DNA of 64,000 nt from Ptiloglossa arizonensis (Eukaryota > Arthropoda > Insecta > Hymenoptera > Colletidae), in assembly GCF_051014685.1 (NCBI RefSeq), contig NW_027478783.1, positions 62,001 through 126,000 on the forward strand, read 5' to 3'. The notes under the pieces are model-generated. The model did no database searches and was not told the DNA's origin. It was given only the letters and a program-made list of their open reading frames with translations. Shown piece by piece: positions 53,101-61,500 of this stretch. Position 1 is the first letter of the stretch. Every line of letters begins with the position of its first letter. The translations under genes and the position numbers were made by a program.

Positions 53101-54950
53101 ACGAATAACGTATAACGTATAACGCATAACGTATTACGTAAAACGTATAACGTATAACGTATAACGTAAAACGTATAACGTATAACGTATAACGTTTAAC
53201 GTATAAAGTATAACGAGTAACGTATAACGTATAACGTATAACGTATAACGTATAACGTATAACGTATAACGTATAACGTATAACGAACAACGTATAACGT
53301 ATAACGTATAACGTATAACGTATAACGTATAACGTAAAACGAATAACGTATAACTTATAATGTATAACGTATAACGTATAACGTATATCGTATAACGTAT
53401 AACGTATAACGTATAACGTATAACGTATAACGTATAACGCGTAACGAAGAACGTATAACGAATAACTTAAAAGGTATAACGTATAACGTATAACTTAAAA
53501 CGTATAACGTATAACGTACGACGTATAACGTATAACGTACAACGTATAACTTATAACGTATAACGTATAACGTATAACGTATAACGTATAACGTATAACG
53601 TATAACGTATAACTTATAACGTATAACGTATAACGTATAACGTATAACGTATAACGTATAACGTATAACGTATAACGTATAACGTATAACGTTTAACGTA
53701 TAAAGTATAACGAATAACGTATAACGTATAACGTATAACGTATAACGTATAACGTATAACGTATAACGTATAACGTATAACGAATAACGTATAACGTATA
53801 ACGTATAACGTATAACGTATAACGTATAACGTATAACGTATAACGTATAACTTATAATGTATAACGTATAACGTATAACGTATATCGTATAACGTATAAC
53901 GTATAACGTATAACGTATAACGTATAACGTATAACGTATAACGCGTAACGAAGAACGTATAACGAATAACTTAAAAGGTATAACGTATAACGTATAACGT
54001 ACAACGTATAACGTATAACGTACGACGTATAACGTATAACGTACAACGTATAACTTATAACGTATAACGTACACCGTATAACGTATAACGTATAACGAAT
54101 AACTTGAACGGTATAACGTATAACGTATAACGTATAACGTATAACGTATAACGTATAACGTATAACGCATAACGTGTAACGTATAACGTATAACGAATAA
54201 CTTAAAAGGTATAACGTATAACGTATAACGTACAACGTATAACGTATAACGTACGACGTATAACGTATAACGTACAACGTATAACTTATAACGTATAACG
54301 TATAACGTATAACGTATAACGTATAACGTATAACGTATAACGTATAACGTATAACGTATAACGTATAACGTATAACTTATAACGTATAACGTATAACGTA
54401 TAACGTATAACGTATAACTTAAAAGGTATAACGTATAACGTATAACGTACAACGTATAACGTATAACGTACGACGTATAACGTATAACGTACAACGTATA
54501 ACTTATAACGTATAACGTATAACGTATAACGTATAACGTATAACGTATAACGTATAACGAACAACGTATAACGTATAACGTATAACGTATAACGTATAAC
54601 GTATAACGAATAACGTATAACTTATAATGTATAACGTATAACGTATAACGTATATCGTATAACGTATAACGTATAACGTATAACGTATAACGTATAACGT
54701 ATAACGCGTAACGAAGAACGTATAACGAATAACTTAAAAGGTATAACGTATAACGTATAACGTACAACGTATAACGTATAACGTACGACGTATAACGTAT
54801 AACGTACAACGTATAACGTATAAAATATAACGTACAACGTGTAAAGCATAACGTATAACGTACAACGTATAGCGCATAACGTATAACGTATAACGCATAA
54901 CGTATTACTTATAACGTATAACGTATAACGTATAACGTATAACGTATAAC
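47100..54950. repeat. Higher-order satellite block A, copy 2
   Basis: Second copy of the 7.85-kb block at 32400-40250. It carries a CTAATAA unit at 53011 where copy 1 has CTTATAA (about 38316). The partial third copy also has CTAATAA (20181), so copies 2 and 3 are closer at that site. The pattern fits recent segmental amplification inside the array by unequal exchange. Confidence 0.75.
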
Positions 54951-57900
54951 GTATAACGTGTAACGTATAACGTATAACGTATAACGTATAACGTATAACG
55001 TATAACGTATAACGTATTACGTATAACTTATAACGTATAACGTATAACGTATAACGTATATCGTATAATGTATGTCGTATAACGTATAAAGTATAACGTA
55101 TAGCGTATAACGTATAACGTATAACACGTAACGAAGAACGTATAACGAATAACGTAAAACGTATAACGTATTACATATTACGTATAACGTTTAACGTGTA
55201 TCGGATAAGCTATGACGTATAACGTATAACGTATGACGTATAACGTATAACGTATAACGTATAACGTATAACGTATAACGTATAACGTATAACGTATAAC
55301 GTATAACGTATAACGTATAACGTATAACGTATAACGTATAAAGTATAACGTATAACGTATAACGTATAACGTATAACACGTAACGAAGAACGTATAACGA
55401 ATAACGTAAAACGTATAACGTATTACATATTACGTATAACGTTTAACGTGTATCGGATAAGCTATGACGTATAACGTATAACGTATGACGTATAACGTAT
55501 AACGTATAACGTATAACGTATAACGTATAACGTATAACGTATAACGTATAACGTATAACGTATAACGTATAACGTATAACGTATAACGTATAACGTATAA
55601 CGTATAACGTATAACGTATAACGTATAACGTATAACGTATAACGTATAACGTATAACGTATAACGTATAACGTATAACGTATAACGTATAACGTATAACG
55701 TATAACGTATAACGTATAACGTATAACGTATAACGTATAACGTATAACGTATAACGTATAACGTATAACGTATAACGTATAACGTATAACGTATAACGTA
55801 TAACGTATAACGTATAACGTATAACGTATAACGTATAACGTATAACGTATAACGTATAACGTATAACGTATAACGTATAACGTATAACGTATAACGTATA
55901 ACGTATAACGTATAACGTATAACGTATATCGTATTACGTATAACGTATTACATATTACGTATAACGTATAACGTGTATCGTATAACGTATGACGTATGAC
56001 GTATAACGTATAACGCACAACGTATAACGTATAACGTATAACGTACAACGTATAACGTATAACGTATAACGTATAGCGTATAACGTATAACGTACAACGT
56101 ATAACGTATAACGTATAACGCATGACGTATAACGCATAACGTATAACGTATAACGTATAACGTATAACGTATAACGTATAACGTATAACGTATGACGTAT
56201 AACGTATAACGTATAACGTATAACGTGTAACGACGAACGTATAAGGATTAACGTAAAACGTATGTCGTATTACATATAACGTATAACGCATAACGTACAA
56301 CGTATAACGTATATCGTATAACGTATAACGTATAACGTATAACGTATAACGTACAACGTATAACGTATAACGTACGACGTATAACGTATAACGTACAACG
56401 TATAACGTATAAAATATAACGTACAACGTGTAAAGCATAACGTATAACGTACAACGTATAGCGCATAACGTATAACGTATAACGCATAACGTATTACTTA
56501 TAACGTATAACGTATAACGTATAACGTATAACGTATAACGTATAACGTGTAACGTATAACGTATAACGTATAACGTATAACGTATAACGTATAACGTATA
56601 ACGTATTACGTATAACTTATAACGTATAACGTATAACGTATAACGTATATCGTATAATGTATGTCGTATAACGTATAAAGTATAACGTATAACGTATAAC
56701 GTATAACGTATAACACGTAACGAAGAACGTATAACGAATAACGTAAAACGTATAACGTATTACATATTACGTATAACGTTTAACGTGTATCGGATAAGCT
56801 ATGACGTATAACGTATAACGTATGACGTATAACGTATAACGTATAACGTATAACGTATAACGTATAACGTATAACGTATAACGTATAACGTATAACGTAT
56901 AACGTATAACGTATAACGTATAACGTATAAAGTATAACGTATAACGTATAACGTATAACGTATAACACGTAACGAAGAACGTATAACGAATAACGTAAAA
57001 CGTATAACGTATTACATATTACGTATAACGTTTAACGTGTATCGGATAAGCTATGACGTATAACGTATAACGTATGACGTATAACGTATAACGTATAACG
57101 TATAACGTATAACGTATAACGTATAACGTATAACGTATAACGTATAACGTATAACGTATAACGTATAACGTATAACGTATAACGTATAACGTATAACGTA
57201 TAACGTATAACGTATAACGTATAACGTATAACGTATAACGTATAACGTATAACGTATAACGTATAACGTATAACGTATAACGTATAACGTATAACGTATA
57301 ACGTATAACGTATAACGTATAACGTATAACGTATAACGTATAACGTATAACGTATAACGTATAACGTATAACGTATAACGTATAACGTATAACGTATAAC
57401 GTATAACGTATAACGTATAACGTATAACGTATAACGTATAACGTATAACGTATAACGTATAACGTATAACGTATAACGTATAACGTATATCGTATTACGT
57501 ATAACGTATTACATATTACGTATAACGTATAACGTGTATCGTATAACCTATGACGTATGACGTATAACGTATAACGCACAACGTATAACGTATAACGTAT
57601 AACGTACAACGTATAACGTATAACGTATAACGTATAGCGTATAACGTATAACGTACAACGTATAACGTATAACGTATAACGCATGACGTATAACGCATAA
57701 CGTATAACGTATAACGTATAACGTATAACGTATAACGTATAACGTATAACGTATGACGTATAACGTATAACGTATAACGTATAACGTGTAACGACGAACG
57801 TATAAGGATTAACGTAAAACGTATGTCGTATTACATATAACGTATAACGCATAACGTACAACGTATAACGTATATCGTATAACGTATAACGTATAACGTA

Positions 57901-57977
57901 TAACGTATAACGTACAACGTATAAAGCATAACGTATAACGTACAACGTATTACGCGTAACGTATAACGTATAACGTA

Positions 57978-58004
57978 TTTTTTTTTTTTTTTTTTTTTTT
58001 TTTT
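57978..58004 (-). other. Poly(A) tail of the retrotransposon (27 nt)
   Basis: Twenty-seven uninterrupted Ts on the plus strand form the 3' A tail of the minus-strand element. It is followed in the element's direction by TACG TTATACG, that is by the satellite in its normal register. A clean homopolymer tail suggests target-primed reverse transcription and a young insertion. Confidence 0.95.
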
Positions 58005-58007
58005 ATT
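58002..58007 (-). promoter_or_regulatory. Possible AATAAA polyadenylation signal at the tail
   Basis: On the minus strand the 3' UTR ends ...ACGTTAATAAAA, so an AATAAA hexamer overlaps the start of the A tract. It is closer to the tail than a functional signal usually is (10-30 nt) and could be fortuitous. Confidence 0.3.
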
Positions 58008-58012
58008 AACGT

Positions 58013-58036
58013 GGGGGAAATCTTCGAAAGACCCCC
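58013..58036. repeat. 3' UTR stem-loop 1
   Basis: GGGGG at 58013-58017 pairs with CCCCC at 58032-58036. Inside it TCTT (58021-58024) pairs with AAGA (58028-58031), leaving a 3-nt AAA bulge and a CGA loop. It is the hairpin nearest the A tail. Confidence 0.5.
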
Positions 58037-58073
58037 CCGCCGCCTGGGGAGGGGCGGGGGGAGTGTGGGATTC

Positions 58074-58106
58074 CCCGCGCCCGGAAGGAAACCCATCGGG
58101 CGCGGG
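58074..58106. repeat. 3' UTR stem-loop 2
   Basis: Perfect 10-bp inverted repeat: 58074-58083 (CCCGCGCCCG) with 58097-58106, loop 13 nt. Confidence 0.6.
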
Positions 58107-58148
58107 ACCTACCCACTAAAACCCACCACGGTGGCCATCCTCGCACTA

Positions 58149-58204
58149 TGCAGGGGGAGCACCTGGGACCGAAGACATCATAACATCAGGTGCTCCCCCG
58201 TGCA
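58149..58204. repeat. 3' UTR stem-loop 3
   Basis: Perfect 13-bp inverted repeat: 58153-58165 (GGGGGAGCACCTG) with 58187-58199, loop 21 nt. It is extended by TGCA at both ends (58149-58152 and 58201-58204) across a single-base bulge. Confidence 0.8.
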
Positions 58205-58232
58205 GGGCTCTCGCGCCCGTGTCCTCCCGTTC

Positions 58233-58269
58233 CAGGGAAGGTAGGGGGTACTTCACCCTCCCTTCCCTG
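58233..58269. repeat. 3' UTR stem-loop 4
   Basis: CAGGGAAGG (58233-58241) pairs with 58261-58269. After one mismatch, AGGG (58243-58246) pairs with CCCT (58256-58259); loop 9 nt. Confidence 0.65.
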
Positions 58270-58294
58270 TTTTCTCCTCGGCGCTCTGGCGCCC

Positions 58295-58327
58295 GACGTC
58301 GGAGCAGGGCCACACTGCTCCGACGTC
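58295..58327. repeat. 3' UTR stem-loop 5
   Basis: Perfect 13-bp inverted repeat GACGTCGGAGCAG (58295-58307) with 58315-58327, loop 7 nt. Confidence 0.8.
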
Positions 58328-58335
58328 CCACTCCC

Positions 58336-58390
58336 GGGGGCCGCCCGAGGTCGGCCGCGAGTCCCACACTCGCGACCGCCCACGGCCCCC
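58336..58390. repeat. 3' UTR stem-loop 6 (compound)
   Basis: An outer 8-bp stem, GGGGGCCG (58336-58343) with 58383-58390, encloses an inner 7-bp stem, CGCGAGT (58356-58362) with 58368-58374, loop CCCAC. Three further pairs flank the inner stem across a C-A mismatch. Confidence 0.6.
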
Positions 58391-58393
58391 ATA

Positions 58394-58437
58394 GCCGCGC
58401 CGGAGGCACGGCCCTGGGACCGTGCCGTCGGCGCGGC
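58394..58437. repeat. 3' UTR stem-loop 7
   Basis: An 18-position stem, 58394-58411 with 58420-58437: 16 Watson-Crick pairs, one G-T wobble and one mismatch, loop 8 nt. Confidence 0.8.
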
Positions 58438-58452
58438 CGCACCCCGGCTCGT

Positions 58453-58495
58453 ACGCTCCCGAGGGCGGCTCTGGCCTCTCCGCCCTCGAGAGCGT
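58453..58495. repeat. 3' UTR stem-loop 8
   Basis: A 16-position stem, 58453-58468 with 58480-58495, one mismatch, loop 11 nt. Confidence 0.75.
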
Positions 58496-58576
58496 CGCCG
58501 TCCCTTATTCCTCCCACCCCTCAGACGACGGGCGGTGGCACGAGCCTCAAGGGCTACGCACCCCCGCCCGCCGCTC

Positions 58577-61500
58577 TCAGGGTGGCCTCCCCAGCCCTTC
58601 CGGAGGCCCACCCGCCCCCGGCCTCGGACGAGGCCTCGCTCGCGGTCTCCCGCTCTCGCGAATGCGGCTCGCGGCCTCCTTCCGCGAGATTACCTCCTCG
58701 CAGAAGGAGGCCACGGCCCGCCACTTCGTCTCGCTGCCGAGCATGGCCTGTACCACGCCCGGCAGCGATAGGTCCGCCCCAATCACGGCCGTGAGGACAC
58801 GGCGCTCCACCCCCCAGGCCGGACACACCTCGAGGGTGTGTTGCGCCGTGTCCTCGTCCGCTGGACAGTGCCAGCAGCGCGCCGCCTCTTCCACACCGAT
58901 CCGGCACAGGTACTGACCGAAGCATCCGTGCCCGGACAGCACCTGCACCAACCGGTAGGTGAGTGAGCCGAAGCGCCTACCCAGCCACTCAAACAGGACC
59001 GGCCGGATAGCCCGGACAGTCCTCTGGCCGAACAACGGCTCGGCCAGCCGCTGCTGCCAAAGCTGCAGCATGGACTCCCGGGCCTGGCGCCTCAGGGCCT
59101 CCACCTCGCAGCCCGCCAGGACCACCCCATCCTCGCGGGCGCGCATGCGGCCCTCGTAGAAAGCCGCATGCGCGCCCGCGATCAAGTCCGCCGGGGGTAG
59201 CCCTGACAGGACGCTCGCCGCCTCATACGAAACGGTCCGGTACCCCCGGGCGATCCGCAGTGCAAGCCGCCTTTGAACCCGGCGCAGCAATACCTTGCTG
59301 CGCCGGGAGGCGGCCAGGTCGCCCGCCCAAACGGGGGCCCCGTATAGGGCCACCGAGTGGACCATTCCCGCGTAGAGGCGGCGAACCCGGTCACTCGGGC
59401 CCCGCAGGTTGGGGAGGATACGGCCCAAAGCGCCAACTATCCTCTCCAACCGCGGGGCCAGGGCCCGGAAATGGCCCTCGAAGCGCCAGTGGCTGTCGAG
59501 GTGAAGTCCCAGATATTTCATCTGAGACCTCACCTCGACGTCTGTCTCACCCACCCGGATCAGGGGGGGAGGCGGCTCTCCCCGGGGTCTATACATCCCG
59601 AGTACCTCGGTTTTGTGGAGAGCCACCTCCAAACCGATCCCCCTGATCCGGGAGACGACGCGCCGGACACCGTCCTCGGCGGCCCGAACAGCCCCCCTCC
59701 AGTCCCCCCCGACGGCCAACAACAAGGTGTCGTCCGCGTAACATGTCAGACTGACGCCGTCGGGGAGGTCTTCGGCCCGCAGGACGGTGTCGTACCCGAG
59801 GTTCCACAGCAGGGGTCCTAACACCGACCCCTGCGGAACCCCGGAGTACACCGCTCTCCTCTCCGTCCCGCACCGGCCCGGATACTCGATCCACCTGTCG
59901 CGGAGGTAGTCCTCGACGACTGCCCTAAGGTAGGCGGGGACTCGATGTTCCTCAAGCCCCCGCCTAATCGCCGCCCAGGGTAGGGTGTTAAACGCATTGG
60001 CGATGTCCAAGGACACCGCCAATGCCACCCCACCCCGGGAGACCGCCGAGGCCGAGAGGGACCGGACGCGTCGAATCGCGTCGATCGTCGACCGGCCCTC
60101 CCGGAACCCGAACTGGCACTCCGCCAGCCCGGGCCCACCCCGCGACAGGTGCCCGACGATGCGGGCCGCCACGACTCTTTCTAGGAGCTTGCCCACATCG
60201 TCGAGCAGGCAAATCGGCCGGTACGCTGACGGAGAGTCCGCGGGCCTACCCTCTTTCCGGAGGAGGACCATTCGGGCCACCTTCCATGCGGAGGGGAATC
60301 GCCCGGCCTCCAGGCAGCGGTCGAATAGCTCCCGGAGGGCGTCACCCAGAACGTCCGCGGCCAAGACCAAGACTCGGCCGGGCACTCCCGAAGGACCCGG
60401 GGCAGTATCCTTCGCCCCGAGTCTTCGGATGGCCGCGGCTAGCTCCCCAGCCGAGACCCCCAGCTCCGCGGACCAGGTGGTCGGGTCCGCAGAGGGACGT
60501 GGCCCGCTCTCCCCCACGATCGGGAAGAGCGTGTCGACCACGTCCCTCAAGAGCTGGGGGTCGAGACCCTCGGTGATCGGGGGCGCCCATGGCCGGAGTT
60601 TATTCAGAACTATCCGGTATGGGCGCCCCCATGGATCCCGCTCGAGGGTCTCGAGGAGCTCCTTCCAGCTCTGGGCCTTGGCCCGTTTGATGGCGACCTG
60701 CAGAGCCCTCTTTCCCGCGCGATAGGACTCGTACAGTTCCGCCGCCCTAGCCCGCGCGCCGTCGTCGCCGTTCCGTCCGGCCCGACGACGCGCGCGGGTG
60801 TACTGGCGTCGGGCCCGGACGCATGCTGTCCGCAATTCCCCGATTTCGCCCGACCACCAGTACACCGCCCGACGAGGAGACCGCGGCCCGGCCCGGGGCA
60901 TCGCCGCGTCGCAAATGCGCGCGACGGCGCTCCCGAGCCGAGCCACGGCCCCCTCCAGGTCGGGCAGCCTGGTCTCCCGTCGAGGCCAGGTTTCGGCCAG
61001 AGCGGCCGCCACCAGGACGTCCTTGTCAAGGCGCCGAAGCGCCCATCTGCGTGGTGGTGGTGGGGCGCTACCCGCTCCCGGGCGGAGGTGTCGGTGCGGG
61101 GCCGCGGCGGCCTCGGGGGAGGTCAAGACCACGCGGATATACCGGTGGTCCGATAATGTCTCCTCCCCCACCACCACGTCCCACCCGGACACCATACGCG
61201 CGGCGCCGGGGGATCCAAACGTCAAATCCACTATGGACCCTCCCCCGCGCCGCACGCACGTCAGCTCCGACCCCCGGTTAATCAACCGGAGGTCGAAGCC
61301 CGCCGCCCAGTCGCCCAGAGCCTCGCCCCTCCGATTGGTCCTGGGGGACCCCCATGCCACAGACCAGGCATTGAAGTCCCCCAGGACCAGCACCGGCCGG
61401 GGCGCAATCCTTGTGAGGCACGCCCCCACCCCGGCCAAGTACTGCTCGAAGGCAGCTAGGCCGCAGTTGGGCGAAACGTAGCACCCCACCACGGCGACTC

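Larger units (their letters stand above)
1..57977. repeat. (CGTATAA)n / (TTATACG)n heptanucleotide satellite array
   Basis: About 8,280 tandem copies of a 7-bp unit, CGTATAA on the plus strand, fill this stretch and run off the left edge. The consensus is 2/7 G+C with one CpG per unit. Variation is almost entirely substitution: CGTACAA, CGTACGA, CGTATGA, CGCATAA, CGAATAA, CTTATAA, CGTATTA, CGTGTAA, CGTTTAA, AGTATAA, GGATTAA and others. The unit start (C) falls on a multiple of 7 at every point I checked (7, 6006, 10024, 15001, 20041, 25025, 30002, 34986, 40026, 45003, 52927, 57967). Perfect runs include 2002-2435 (62 units), 6888-7223 (48), 9436-9680 (35), 17780-18129 (50), 22456-22812 (51), 31780-32150 (53), 33999-34383 (55), 55489-55922 (62) and 57078-57483 (58). 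All three minus-strand frames read the same heptapeptide LYVIRYT without stops, while every plus frame has a stop each 21 nt; none of this is evidence of coding. Chromosomal role (telomeric, subtelomeric, centromeric) is not shown by the sequence. Confidence 0.98.
58005..58576 (-). other. 3' UTR of the retrotransposon
   Basis: 572 nt lie between the ORF2 stop and the A tail. I see no credible protein gene here. The region is GC-rich and holds at least eight consecutive stem-loops (listed separately). In R2 and in SART1, 3' UTR RNA structure is recognised by the element's own reverse transcriptase to start reverse transcription, so a similar role is plausible here. Confidence 0.85.

Noticed and set aside
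88..57945. Many long open reading frames on the minus strand of the satellite
   Set aside because: They follow automatically from a 7-bp unit that has no stop in any minus frame. They overlap each other in all frames, start and end at chance variant units, and encode only the repeating LYVIRYT pattern.
1..57977. CRISPR array
   Set aside because: The period is 7 bp with no spacers; direct repeats of CRISPR are 21-40 bp separated by unique spacers.
57960..57977. Target-site duplication at the insertion
   Set aside because: The 5' junction is outside the window, and in a tandem repeat a duplication cannot be told from ordinary units.
57978..58004. Rho-independent terminator T tract
   Set aside because: It is the A tail of a minus-strand LINE; the context is eukaryotic, and 27 uninterrupted Ts are too long for that interpretation.
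58011..58771. Plus-strand open frames of 77-193 codons in the 3' UTR and ORF2 end
   Set aside because: They are Pro/Arg/Ala-rich, show no domain, and lie opposite ORF2 or the structured 3' UTR; GC-rich DNA has few stops.
59985..61481. Plus-strand and alternative-frame open frames inside ORF2
   Set aside because: They are shadows of a strongly supported reverse transcriptase frame with all catalytic motifs.
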